A stretch of 64,000 nucleotides of DNA from Brachyspira alvinipulli ATCC 51933 (GTDB lineage Bacteria > Spirochaetota > Brachyspiria > Brachyspirales > Brachyspiraceae), in contig NZ_KI912407.1 of the NCBI RefSeq assembly GCF_000518245.1, positions 60,949-124,948 on the forward strand, written 5' to 3'. Below the pieces are notes generated by a model that made no database searches, had not been told where the DNA came from, and worked only from the letters and a program-made list of their open reading frames with translations. Positions within the stretch are counted from its first letter, which is position 1; the number at the start of each line of letters is the position of its first letter. The translations under genes were made by a program, and so were the position numbers. Shown here in pieces: positions 1-8,633 of this stretch.

Positions 1-55
1 CTAATACCTCTGCTGCTACTTTAATTAACTTAACGATTAATACTGGATTACTCAT
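1..55 (-). CDS. Small protein of unknown function, N-terminal fragment cut by window edge
   Basis: An ATG at 55-53 on the minus strand is preceded by a clear AAGGAG ribosome binding site six bases upstream. The frame stays open for 18 codons to the window edge. The visible residues MSNPVLIVKLIKVAAEVL are mostly hydrophobic with two lysines, so a membrane segment or amphipathic helix is possible. It is the last of a string of minus-strand small genes downstream of the csm operon. No function can be given from so short a piece. Confidence 0.5.
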   Translation of the reverse strand, partial: MSNPVLIVKLIKVAAEVL

Positions 56-83
56 AATAAACTCCTTAAAATTAACCCTTTAT

Positions 84-112
84 GTACCTAAATGTTCTAA
101 GCACATAGGTAC
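84..112 (-). promoter_or_regulatory. Hairpin upstream of the edge gene
   Basis: An inverted repeat pairs GTACCTA with TAGGTAC, and the inner TGT/ACA extend it past one bulge. It lies between the 73-residue gene (stop at 135) and the partial edge gene. It could be an operator, an mRNA processing site or a weak terminator. There is no T-run on either side. Confidence 0.4.
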
Positions 113-134
113 AGACAATACTTGTTATAATTAG

Positions 135-356
135 TTAAAATAGATCATTATTAGACATTTTCTTCAATATATTTTTCTTAATACAACTCTTTTTATCCGC
201 ATGAGATCTGTTTGAAGATTTAGGCATAAAATTTCTGCTGTACTTTTTGATTTTTACTAAGTTTTTAGATATTCTTACAATACTATTATCATGATGCAAA
301 TTTGATATCACAAAATAAATGTGATTAAGATTAGAAGAAAATAAATAGTTAGTCAT
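135..356 (-). CDS. Hypothetical small basic protein (73 aa)
   Basis: The frame can be read from a TTG at 368, but the ATG at 356 is preferred because GGAGGG lies just upstream of it. The 73-residue product is rich in Asn, Ser and Lys, ends in a lysine-rich stretch, and has no signal peptide or recognised motif. It follows hairpin repeat copy A by about 70 bases, in the same orientation as the csm operon. The strong ribosome binding site argues for a real gene. It may equally be a remnant, since composition this AT-rich gives chance frames. Confidence 0.4.
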   Translation of the reverse strand: MTNYLFSSNLNHIYFVISNLHHDNSIVRISKNLVKIKKYSRNFMPKSSNRSHADKKSCIKKNILKKMSNNDLF

Positions 357-426
357 AATACCCTCCAAATATTATTAATTTAACTTCATAAAAACCAATA
401 AAAAAGAAACTAATTTTGTCTTTTCA

Positions 427-489
427 AAATGGTTAGCTACAGCAATTTTCCTGTAACTTTTTACTAATATTTAGATTGGGTTAAAGAAC
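427..489 (-). repeat. 63-bp hairpin repeat, copy A
   Basis: This 63-base stretch matches 823-885 at 60 positions. It contains an inverted repeat (435-442 with 451-458, 8-base loop). Read as minus-strand RNA all eight pairs form, one of them a U-G wobble; read as plus-strand RNA that pair becomes a C-A mismatch, so the minus strand is probably the transcribed one. The repeat includes the last codons of the 89-residue gene (SLTQSKY and stop) and ends upstream of the 73-residue gene. It is not a CRISPR unit: only two copies exist, 396 bases apart. Confidence 0.75.
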
Positions 490-733
490 TATTTACATCA
501 TTAATTATAACCATATATTTCAAAAAGTCAATATCTTTTTTCATAAAAAATTGATAAAAACCTAAAATATACAAGTTATTATTTATAACTACATTATAGC
601 AAAAAAGATATAACAAGTCAATAGCAATATTAATATTTTTACCATAAAAACAACATTTTTCCGCAAAGCATAGAATTATATTTAACGAATTTGAGATAAT
701 TTTATTAAGAATTGAAAAAGAATCAATATTCAT
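464..733 (-). CDS. Hypothetical small protein (89 aa)
   Basis: The ATG at 733 is preceded by a GAGAGG-type ribosome binding site about nine bases upstream. The product has a hydrophobic, Cys-containing middle (several Cys within residues 20-50) and many Ile, Leu and Asn residues, so a membrane-associated peptide is possible. No family is recognised. Its last seven codons lie inside repeat copy A, and the same codons (SLTQSKY, stop) can be read in copy B with no intact gene in front. Copy B may therefore be the tail of a lost duplicate. Confidence 0.4.
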   Translation of the reverse strand: MNIDSFSILNKIISNSLNIILCFAEKCCFYGKNINIAIDLLYLFCYNVVINNNLYILGFYQFFMKKDIDFLKYMVIINDVNSSLTQSKY

Positions 734-763
734 ATGATAACCTCTCTAAATAATAATTTAATT

Positions 764-778
764 TTCTAAAATTTAGAA
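764..778. promoter_or_regulatory. Perfect palindrome between copy B and the 89-aa gene
   Basis: TTCTAAA and TTTAGAA flank a single A, forming a perfect odd-length palindrome about 30 bases upstream of the 89-residue gene. A short stem AGTTC/GAACT with a 4-base loop follows at 778-791. These could be an operator or mRNA structure. In DNA this AT-rich, a chance origin is also possible. Confidence 0.3.
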
Positions 779-822
779 GTTCCTAAGAACTACTAAACGT
801 TTAATGAACCATTTTATATTTT

Positions 823-885
823 AAATGGCTAGCTACAGCAATTTTTCTGTAACTTTTTATTAATATTTAGATTGGGTTAAAGAAC
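823..885 (-). repeat. 63-bp hairpin repeat, copy B
   Basis: This is the second copy of the repeat at 427-489, with three substitutions. Its hairpin arms are 831-838 and 847-854; all eight pairs and the 8-base loop length are kept, and one substitution lies in the loop. It sits about 55 bases after the stop of the last csm6 gene and about 90 bases before the 89-residue gene. It could act as a processing or attenuation structure between the csm operon and the small genes. Confidence 0.75.
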
Positions 886-938
886 AATATTTTACTAATT
901 ATAATATATCATTTATTAAAAATATGTCAAATAAATAA

Positions 939-2333
939 TTACAATTTTTCAAATATTCTTTTATTTATTTCGTCATAAACAAAATATTCTTTATCAAAAT
1001 TTTTTCCGCAAATTAATTTTAATAGTTCTGCACATTTTTCAATTATATCTTTCGACATACTGCCATTAGTTTCTTTTTTTATATCTTTTTCTGATAAATT
1101 AATCATTTTATGTGCCGCTATCCTTCTCAATGTATGTTCTATATTTTCTAGAAATTTAATAATTTTATTATTTCCTCTTGTATGCTTTATATTTTTTAAA
1201 AACGGAGTAAGCATTAATATAAAATCGGATAAATCCCCCCTTCTCTGTTTTAATTTCATTAAATAAAAATATTCTATTAATTTTTTCTCATTACCAATTG
1301 GAGTATTAAGTTTATCTTGAAATTCTTTCAAACATCCATCATTTAAATTAATATTTTCATTAATTAATTCTTTATCACTGTATTTCAGATTAGCTCTTAA
1401 ATCAGCATATCTTAAAAGAGTTAAAATATCAGGAAAATTACTTTTTATAAATTCATCATCTTTAAATAAATCATAACATGCTTTATATTCATAAGAGTTA
1501 TCAAGCAAAGCTTTCATTTGGGCTTCTATTTTATTCTGTATTAAAACAGATAATTTAGGAATAATATATTTTCTATCATATATATCATCCTTTTCTGCAA
1601 TATTATTTTCCCTATATATGGTATATTCTTCATACTCTTCCCATATAGTATTAATATTATCTAAACGATCTAACTTATTATTTTTTTCAGGTTCTTTATA
1701 TTCATATTCACTAGTTGTCTGATTTTTTGGCATCCTATTAGCTTTAACAGAATTGTCTTTTTTTCTTAAAGGATCTGCCAAATAAATAGGAATAACATTA
1801 ACATCACTATTAATGCATTCCAAAGCAATTCTAGTTTTTATTTGTGCTGTAGATGAAGTTATATTGACTAATATTTTAAAATTTTCATATCCTTTTTTTA
1901 GATCACTTATCATATCATAAAAAGATTCCTCATCTTCAGATACAATATCAAAATCAAACGTGTTATGGTATTTTATTAATTTCTTTTCTACTATACATTC
2001 TTCAGAACGTTTAGTAATCTCTTTTCTGAAAATATCAAAAATATTAACACCTTCACTATTTTCCTTTTTTATCATCTCCGGAGTAAATAAAAGTAAAACT
2101 TTAGCAGGCTTATATTTTCTCACTATAGAAAGAATCATTCCTTCAGTATTTTTATCTGCATTAGGATTTTCTTCAAGATAATCAATCATTGACTGTATTT
2201 CTTTTTCATAACAAGCTAATTTATCATTTTTTAAATCATAATTCAATTTATCTTTAACTTCATTAATCCTTAATTTATTTCCTATAAGATCATTAAAACC
2301 TACAGGTGAAAACAATATATATTTACTGTTCAT
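939..2333 (-). CDS. csm6: Csm6 family CARF-HEPN ribonuclease (second copy)
   Basis: Csm6 proteins bind cyclic oligoadenylate made by Cas10 through an N-terminal CARF domain and then cut RNA nonspecifically with a C-terminal HEPN domain. The CARF features are the N-terminal ILFSPVG strand, ILSIVRKYKPAKVLLLFT near residue 70, and the ligand-loop-like NITSSTAQIK near residue 155. The HEPN R-x4-H motif is R403 to H408 (RRIAAH). The 464-residue length fits the family. The start overlaps the end of the broken upstream csm6 by 11 bases and has a GGAG site. Since the neighbouring copy is frameshifted, this is probably the only working ancillary nuclease. The loop reads SSTAQ rather than the more usual SGTPQ, so ligand preference may differ. 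Confidence 0.85.
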   Translation of the reverse strand: MNSKYILFSPVGFNDLIGNKLRINEVKDKLNYDLKNDKLACYEKEIQSMIDYLEENPNADKNTEGMILSIVRKYKPAKVLLLFTPEMIKKENSEGVNIFDIFRKEITKRSEECIVEKKLIKYHNTFDFDIVSEDEESFYDMISDLKKGYENFKILVNITSSTAQIKTRIALECINSDVNVIPIYLADPLRKKDNSVKANRMPKNQTTSEYEYKEPEKNNKLDRLDNINTIWEEYEEYTIYRENNIAEKDDIYDRKYIIPKLSVLIQNKIEAQMKALLDNSYEYKACYDLFKDDEFIKSNFPDILTLLRYADLRANLKYSDKELINENINLNDGCLKEFQDKLNTPIGNEKKLIEYFYLMKLKQRRGDLSDFILMLTPFLKNIKHTRGNNKIIKFLENIEHTLRRIAAHKMINLSEKDIKKETNGSMSKDIIEKCAELLKLICGKNFDKEYFVYDEINKRIFEKL

Positions 2334-4146
2334 TATATTTCTCCAATGGTTCTTCTGATAATTTTTCTATATCTTTATTAATTATACAATTATAATCAAA
2401 TTTTAATTTTCCATCATATCCAATATCATTATCTGAAAGTTCATTGACAAATATTAACCTAAATAATTCATCGCATTTATCCAATATCATATCAGATGAT
2501 AATCCTACACTTCGTATAATATCATCTTCATCAATATTAACAAGTTTATGAGCAACTTCATGTCTTACTTTATGCTCTATAGACCTAAAATCTTCAAATA
2601 GTCTATAAATATTCAAATAATTATTATTATAACATTCAAACATTATCAATAAATGCTGTATAGTAGCATAAACTTTTTTTGAATAACTATCTGCTATATC
2701 CAATATTTCTGATTTATTTTTTAATTTTTCATATAAATCACATATATCATTAATTTCTGAAGATTCATCTTTATAGTTAATCAAATTAGGAAGTAAATTG
2801 ACTATTTTATATTTATTAAAACAAATATTATTTATATTGCCATAGATATTTAAAATTACTGTCCTCAAATCTTTAGAAATATTTTTATCCATCTTTGATA
2901 CAGAATATAATTTTTTTATTTTCTCATATACATTTGATATAATGTTATCGATACTGTTTATCTCAGAATATAAATGTGTAACATCTTTTAATGATGGATC
3001 TTTAGGAGTATATTTGTGATTAACATAAACTTCTAACATATATTTTGAAATTTTTTCTTGTAATTTCATATTTTTAATTTTAAGAATGTCTATATAATTA
3101 TCATTTCCCTTTTGTACAAAAGCATCTTTTAAATCTTCAATATTTAAATTAGATAAAAAATAATAAAAAAGTTCTGTAATAAAAGGAGTAATTCTAAGAA
3201 TGAAATTAGAAAGTTCTCCTTTTATTTTCTTTATTTTCATTACAAAATAATATTCTCTAAATCTATTCATCTCTTTTAATTTAGATTCTTCTATATCATT
3301 TTTATAATTTAAATTTACTCTATCCTTTGCATTTTCAATTTTACTCAACAGAGACTTTTTTATATGCTTATCATTTTTTAATAAATTATAAGCCGTATGA
3401 TAATTATATTTACCATTTTTATCAACATCTCCTGTAGATATTAATGAATGTAATTGAGACTTTATCTTAGGTTTTCTTATACTATGTATGTCAGGTTCCA
3501 CACATCTTCTAACAATTTCTTCATACTCTTCATATATCTTACAGACTTCTCTTTTAACATTTTTTTCTCCTGTGTGTAAATCATCAAGGGATACCAACAC
3601 CTGCACAGGAATTAATTTATCATTATTCAATGCCTCCAAGCAAAGTTTTAAATTAATATGAGGGGTAATGAAGTTATGTTAATTAATATTTTATGCCCTT
3701 TATATTTTTGAGGTATACTTTCTAGTTTACCATTAAAATTATCTATAGTGTGCTTCCAATCATGTATATAGTCTTTATCAAAATCTTCTATCTTTATAAT
3801 TTCACAATCTTTAGATAATTTTTGGATATTATCTTTTAATATATCATATTTTTCATCTACTTCTTCTTTAGAATTAGTAAAAAAAAGGACTACACACTCC
3901 GGTTTATAATGTCTTACAATATGAAGTATAGCTCCTTCCATAAATATAGGTTCTTTACTTCTCTTTGATTCTATATATTTTATTAATTCATCTGCTTTAT
4001 CTTGACTAATTTTACCTTCATTCAATTTTTTCTTTATTTCTTCAATCATATCATCTTTATAATACTTCGTCACCTACAGGATCATTTCCGCCAACAGGAG
4101 TAAATAAAACATATTTTTTATGATTATCATTATTTTTTTCTGACAT
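2323..4146 (-). pseudogene. csm6: csm6, first copy, disrupted by two compensating frameshifts
   Basis: Three segments make one CARF-HEPN protein. Segment 1 starts at ATG 4146 with a GAAGG site, reads about 28 residues including YVLFTPVGGNDPVGDE, and stops near 4058. Segment 2 (4073 to 3648) carries EGAILHIVRHYKPECVVLFF and ends at INITS. Segment 3 resumes with TPHINLKLCLEALNND near 3670 and runs to 2323, with the HEPN motif RHEVAH near its end. Segments 1 and 3 share one frame and segment 2 is shifted, so one indel near 4060-4073 and an opposite one near 3672 cancel. As read, no single product has both CARF and HEPN. Sequencing error at two places is the main alternative. The gene follows cas6 by about 15 bases in the csm operon. 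Confidence 0.8.
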
Positions 4147-4160
4147 AAAATATACCTTCA

Positions 4161-4940
4161 CTACTTTTTATTAGTTTTATAATAATTCCTAGATATCGAA
4201 ACTCCTCCCATAGAGACAGAAGTCTTTGCTCCTATTCCAGAGTAATTAGCAAAATCAAGAAGCATATTATAAATATTTACAAGCATATTATCCCCAAAAC
4301 AATGAAGTTTAATATCGCCTATAAAAGAATCCAACTTAACACCTTCCATACAAAAATGAGTACTTTTTAAATTATATTTAACCATCTCAACATTTTTAAC
4401 TATATTGTGTATAAGTTTATCTTCTTTTAAAGTTATATCTTTACTGTAATAATTCCATTTATCATATAAACTTATAAACATATTACTCAAATAAGGAAAA
4501 ATAGTATAATGTCCATGAACTTTATAAGTAGTAGGAGTTAAAAATTTAATATCAGCAGTTCTCACTGTATCATCAGATAAAAAATATCTGTCGGCAATAT
4601 CTTTATAACTATGAACATCGATAATTTCTTTGGAAATAATATCGATTTTTAAATTATGATATGTCAAAGCAAAAGAGTTTACATTATCATCAAACATTCT
4701 ATCTATAATTTTTTCTTTAGCTTCTTCATTTAAAGTAGATATTTTCCATATATAAACATTATTTTTCTTATCAAAATAAGAATACTGACTGTAAGGATTA
4801 AGTCTTAAACTGTGAAGTTTTTCAACATAATTAGTATCCAATTTCGAATACATATAACCATGAAACAAACTGCCGTAATCTTTTTTTATTACCGCATTAT
4901 CATCTCTGGGTTTCATTTTTATGATTAAACTAGCTAGCAT
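4161..4940 (-). CDS. cas6: Cas6 CRISPR RNA endoribonuclease
   Basis: Cas6 cuts the precursor CRISPR RNA within repeats. The protein (259 residues) has the RAMP-type C-terminal glycine-rich loop in the form FANYSGIGAKTSVSMGG near residues 230-247, typical of the family, and a candidate catalytic His27 in LFHGYMYSKL. The start overlaps the end of csm5 by 7 bases (ATGCTAGCTAG), implying translational coupling. Its presence means the operon can mature its own guide RNAs. The array it would process is not in this window. Confidence 0.85.
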   Translation of the reverse strand: MLASLIIKMKPRDDNAVIKKDYGSLFHGYMYSKLDTNYVEKLHSLRLNPYSQYSYFDKKNNVYIWKISTLNEEAKEKIIDRMFDDNVNSFALTYHNLKIDIISKEIIDVHSYKDIADRYFLSDDTVRTADIKFLTPTTYKVHGHYTIFPYLSNMFISLYDKWNYYSKDITLKEDKLIHNIVKNVEMVKYNLKSTHFCMEGVKLDSFIGDIKLHCFGDNMLVNIYNMLLDFANYSGIGAKTSVSMGGVSISRNYYKTNKK

Positions 4941-6142
4941 AATTCTTTTTCTATTTGTAAATTACATATTCCTATATTCATATATAATTCTTCATAATCA
5001 TCTAAAGTTTTATATTCTTTATCATCCTTAATATACTCTTTATCCAATTTACAAAGTCTTAATGTTCTTGGAGAAATTTCAGTATCTTTCATTCTATGTT
5101 TATGTTTACTATTTTTGTCAAAATGTTCCTTTAATTTATTCATATAATAATCATAATTAAAATCTTCAAGCAACATAGAATAAAAAATATTTTTAGAATA
5201 ATAACCATTATTTCCACCTAAAAAAATATTAGGCTTACAATCATCGAGTGATAAAAACTTTTTATAATATATATAATTATTATTAGAATCTAAAGAGCTT
5301 ACTTTAAGGCATTCATTAATATCAGGAAATGCTTTTGTATAAAATTCAAACTGATAATTAAAATATTTAGACAAAATAAGAAGTAAATTATTCATATCAA
5401 AATATTTAATTGATTTGTCTACTGTAATAGTAAAAAAAGTTTTAACATTTGGTTTTATAAATTCAATAGATTTAGGCATTTTATTGAAGTTACTCTCATA
5501 AGTACTAAAATCAATTCTTTTTGAAACAAATAATTTTTTTTCTTTTTCTAAAATATCTCCTGAATCTTCAACTTTTATTAAATTAAATATATTATTTTCA
5601 GAATTTTCTTTGAAGTTATATTTAGATGCCATCTCTGATATAATAAAGCTTTCTATTTTTGAAGAAGATGATCCAAAAATATCTATTTTTTCTTTTTTTA
5701 TAAAATCATACACTTTATCTCTATCATCCATAATTTCACAAGCGATAATAGCTGTTCTAATAGCTCCTTTTATACTACTTCCAGGAAAAAAAGGATTACC
5801 ATTTGATGATTTAATAAAAGTACTTATATTATTAGATATATCTCCATCTATTATATATTTATAAATATCTATCTCATTAAATTTTTTCTTAATGAATTTC
5901 CTTATAAATTCTTTAATTGTAAAATCTTTTGAAAAAAAATCAGATGTTAATTTCTTTATATCATACTTTTTGCTATATAAAAAATCTATCAATTTATTTT
6001 CATCTACCATAAATATTTTATTATTATCAAAGATATATCCATTCTTCTTAACTTCCTCACCGCTTCCTATAAAAACAGGAGATAAAGTAGTTAATTTCAT
6101 TAAATAAGTTTTATTATCAGCAATTTTAAATCCATTATTCAT
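4934..6142 (-). CDS. csm5: Csm5 RAMP subunit, type III-A CRISPR complex
   Basis: Csm5 caps the 3' end of the guide RNA in the Csm complex. The N-terminus has the RAMP strand YLMKLTTLSPVFIGSGEEV, and near residues 115-140 comes the family motif GNPFFPGSSIKGAIRTAI. The frame extends to a TTG at 6154, but the ATG at 6142 gives the expected N-terminus, so it is chosen. The ribosome binding site is weak (TTGGAT), and translation is probably coupled to csm4, which ends at 6155. Length, about 402 residues, is normal for the family. Confidence 0.85.
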   Translation of the reverse strand: MNNGFKIADNKTYLMKLTTLSPVFIGSGEEVKKNGYIFDNNKIFMVDENKLIDFLYSKKYDIKKLTSDFFSKDFTIKEFIRKFIKKKFNEIDIYKYIIDGDISNNISTFIKSSNGNPFFPGSSIKGAIRTAIIACEIMDDRDKVYDFIKKEKIDIFGSSSSKIESFIISEMASKYNFKENSENNIFNLIKVEDSGDILEKEKKLFVSKRIDFSTYESNFNKMPKSIEFIKPNVKTFFTITVDKSIKYFDMNNLLLILSKYFNYQFEFYTKAFPDINECLKVSSLDSNNNYIYYKKFLSLDDCKPNIFLGGNNGYYSKNIFYSMLLEDFNYDYYMNKLKEHFDKNSKHKHRMKDTEISPRTLRLCKLDKEYIKDDKEYKTLDDYEELYMNIGICNLQIEKELC

Positions 6143-6154
6143 ATATAAATCCAA

Positions 6155-7195
6155 TTAAAAATTAATATAAATACATAAAGCCTTACCATATCTGTAAACA
6201 TTGCCTTGTCTATCTTTGTTATTTACATTTAAGACATATCCTTTAATATCATCTTTAACATAAAAACAAGAACCTTCTTTAAACATAGATAAAGATTTTC
6301 TCTTTATTAAATTCTTTCCATGTATAGGAGAATATATAAAACCGTTTCTTTTAATCAAAGAATAATAAGATTTATTGAAATCTATATTACTTAATTCACA
6401 TAGCTTATCTTCTTTTGAATCATCAAAAGGAGAATATAAAGAAAGAAGCATCTTATAATTGCTTTCATTTTTGTTTTCAAATTCAAACATATTAATGTCT
6501 TCTTCTACTTTATACTCAAATAAACCATATCCTGAAGTTCTTTTTCCGCCTATACCTGAATATTTAAGACTTTCTAAAACACTTTCAAATAATTTTAAAT
6601 TGCTGTCACTTTTATATCCAAGTATAAAATAAAGTCCGCATCCTACATTAAAATAATAAGCTCCAACATCATATAATGCATTTTTTTCATCATTATTTCT
6701 TAATCCTACTTTTTGAATCAAACTATATTTAGCAAAATTATTATAGTCTTCTAATTCTTTAATATTTTCCAAAAAGTCCAAAAAACTATTATCATTATTT
6801 TTAACGCCTTTTAAATAGTTTTGAATATGAGAGATTTGTATATATGATATTTTTTTCATAGCTTTTCTATCATGTTTTTTATCTTTTTCAGAATTATCTG
6901 TATTATTATCTGATGTGTTTTTTTCAGATATAATCATAGGTCTTGGAATATAAAAACTATTATTTTTATATGGAAACAAAGAAGATATGAGTAAATCATT
7001 ATTATCAAATAATTTTTTAAACTCTATATCATCCAAAGTTTTATAACCATTTAATTTAATATACTCAGAACATAATGCAGAAAAAAAAGTATCGCTATGA
7101 CAAATTAAGTCTGCTTCTTCTAAACTAGTTCCTACTGTATCACTTCCAAAATGAATAGGAGATAAAAATTGTAATTTATATAATCTATACTTCAT
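6155..7195 (-). CDS. csm4: Csm4 RAMP subunit, type III-A CRISPR complex
   Basis: Csm4 binds the 5' tag of the guide RNA and contacts Cas10. The N-terminus reads YRLYKLQFLSPIHFGSD, as in Csm4. Residues near 55-75 hold SSLFPY and the FYIPRP strand, and a glycine-rich RAMP loop SGIGGKRTSGYGLFEY lies near residue 215. The start codon sits one base after the csm3 stop, so the genes are coupled. A charged low-complexity segment (Asp, Asn, Lys) near residues 95-115 is a likely surface loop. Confidence 0.87.
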   Translation of the reverse strand: MKYRLYKLQFLSPIHFGSDTVGTSLEEADLICHSDTFFSALCSEYIKLNGYKTLDDIEFKKLFDNNDLLISSLFPYKNNSFYIPRPMIISEKNTSDNNTDNSEKDKKHDRKAMKKISYIQISHIQNYLKGVKNNDNSFLDFLENIKELEDYNNFAKYSLIQKVGLRNNDEKNALYDVGAYYFNVGCGLYFILGYKSDSNLKLFESVLESLKYSGIGGKRTSGYGLFEYKVEEDINMFEFENKNESNYKMLLSLYSPFDDSKEDKLCELSNIDFNKSYYSLIKRNGFIYSPIHGKNLIKRKSLSMFKEGSCFYVKDDIKGYVLNVNNKDRQGNVYRYGKALCIYINF

Positions 7196-7196
7196 A

Positions 7197-7967
7197 TTAA
7201 TTATTTGTTTTTTTATTTTCAGCTTCTATTAATTGCTTTATAAATAATTCTGAATCTTTAAGTGATTCTTCTATAAGAGAACGCATTTTATCACTATTAA
7301 TACTTTCAAATTCTTTTTTATCAATATTGTAATTTTTTAAATCAGGATTTATAACTTTAAACTTATTGAATAATACTTTTCCATATCCTCTGCTTCCACT
7401 TCCTCCAAGATAATCTAATTGCAATGCTTTTATTGCATTTGATATAAACTCAAAATCCTTCTTAATGACATCATTATCAACATTTTCATTATTAGTATAA
7501 CAAAAATTATATATAAATTGAAAATTAAATACAGCACCTGCAGGTATTCTTTCTAATTGTCTTGGATTAGCCTCTAATGTTATTCTATCTATAGAGTTCT
7601 CAAATTTAGATTCAGTATAAATAAAATCCAAATTTTTTTGTTCTAATTTGCCTGGATTTTTAAGAAACAAGTCATAAAACTGTAGTCGGCTTTCATGTTC
7701 CGAAGAACCAAATAATACTTTTATTTCTTCAGGATCATCATCACATTTTGTTATCTTATAATCTTTATTATTATTAGATATTAGCTTAGCCATTAAAGTT
7801 CTAAGTTTTCCTTTAATAGATGAACCTGGTATAATAGGCTGTTTTGTTATAGGATCTTTTATTACAGGACTGTCAATAGCACCTATAGGAGAGAAATCAT
7901 TAGAAGCTCCTATATGCATACCTGTTAATAAAGTCATATTAGCAGAAATTTTAAATTTCAATAACAT
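7197..7967 (-). CDS. csm3: Csm3 backbone subunit and target-RNA nuclease
   Basis: Csm3 forms the helical backbone of the complex and cuts target RNA every six bases. The frame opens upstream at 7988, but the ATG at 7967 is chosen because GGAGG precedes it and it then places the catalytic aspartate (GAIDSP) at Asp32, as in characterised Csm3 proteins. Other family motifs are IIPGSSIKGKLRTLM near residue 55, ITLEANPRQLERIPAG near 130, and LDYLGGSGSRGYG near 190. The start lies one base past the csm2 stop. All expected active-site features are present, so slicing should be intact. Confidence 0.9.
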   Translation of the reverse strand: MLLKFKISANMTLLTGMHIGASNDFSPIGAIDSPVIKDPITKQPIIPGSSIKGKLRTLMAKLISNNNKDYKITKCDDDPEEIKVLFGSSEHESRLQFYDLFLKNPGKLEQKNLDFIYTESKFENSIDRITLEANPRQLERIPAGAVFNFQFIYNFCYTNNENVDNDVIKKDFEFISNAIKALQLDYLGGSGSRGYGKVLFNKFKVINPDLKNYNIDKKEFESINSDKMRSLIEESLKDSELFIKQLIEAENKKTNN

Positions 7968-7968
7968 A

Positions 7969-8619
7969 TCATTCCCCCTCCACTTCATAAAATTTATGAT
8001 AAGCTACTATTGATTCTATATATTTATATAATTCATCAAAATTTTTGAATAATTCATCGAAGTTTTTTTCTTTATTGTCTATAATATTTTCTATATTTTT
8101 TTGTATTCTCATATATAAAGCTTCTATTCCCTTTTTATTTCCTATTCTTATAGCAAAAGGAGAATTTGGATTTATATGCTCATTTATATCCTTTTCATGC
8201 AATCTATTGTTTTCTGCATCTTCACTATCAGCATCTTTATTAGGTCTAATATTTACTTTACTATTATCTTGTTTATTTCTACCTACTAAATATACAAGCT
8301 GTATATTCATATATTCTATCTCTTTAATAATATCATTAATAATATCAGAACTTTTTTCTTCATTAGAATTATTTAATTCTTTTGATTCATCTTCATCATC
8401 TAAATAAGAATTTAAAGATAACTGAGCATTTTTTATTTTATTACTGATCCTTATAAATGCAGATAAAAACTTTCTTATTTGGTTAGTTGTTATAAAACTA
8501 TGAGTTTTTTTATAACTTTCTCCTTTAGAATTTTTAAAATATTTAAAAATTATCAAATATTTTAAAACAAAATATTTAGCCTCTGATATATTTAATGCTT
8601 CTGCATTTTTATCTGACAT
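7969..8619 (-). CDS. csm2: Csm2 small subunit, type III-A CRISPR complex
   Basis: Csm2 is the helical small subunit lining the guide-target duplex. Family marks are ITTNQIRKFLSAF near residue 43, MNIQLVYLVGRN near 105, and the C-terminal YIESIVAYHKFYEVEGE. At 216 residues it is longer than typical Csm2 (about 120-170) because of two acidic, low-complexity inserts (near residues 70-90 and 120-145). A strong GGAGGAG site precedes the ATG. Csm2, rather than Cmr5, is one reason to call the operon type III-A. Confidence 0.82.
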   Translation of the reverse strand: MSDKNAEALNISEAKYFVLKYLIIFKYFKNSKGESYKKTHSFITTNQIRKFLSAFIRISNKIKNAQLSLNSYLDDEDESKELNNSNEEKSSDIINDIIKEIEYMNIQLVYLVGRNKQDNSKVNIRPNKDADSEDAENNRLHEKDINEHINPNSPFAIRIGNKKGIEALYMRIQKNIENIIDNKEKNFDELFKNFDELYKYIESIVAYHKFYEVEGE

Positions 8620-8633
8620 AAACTCCTCCGTAA

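Noticed and set aside
427-885. The 63-bp repeats as a CRISPR array beside the csm operon
   Set aside because: Only two copies exist, 396 bases apart, with genes between them. CRISPR repeats are shorter and regularly spaced at 60-80 bases.
3648-4073. A stand-alone 141-residue CARF protein
   Set aside because: It begins at a GTG without a ribosome site and ends in the middle of the CARF ligand loop. Flanking frames supply the missing N- and C-terminal parts, so it is the middle of a frameshifted csm6.
8045-8407. A 120-residue plus-strand frame inside csm2
   Set aside because: It is a Ser-, Ile- and Phe-rich reverse-strand shadow of the acidic, Lys-rich Csm2 sequence.
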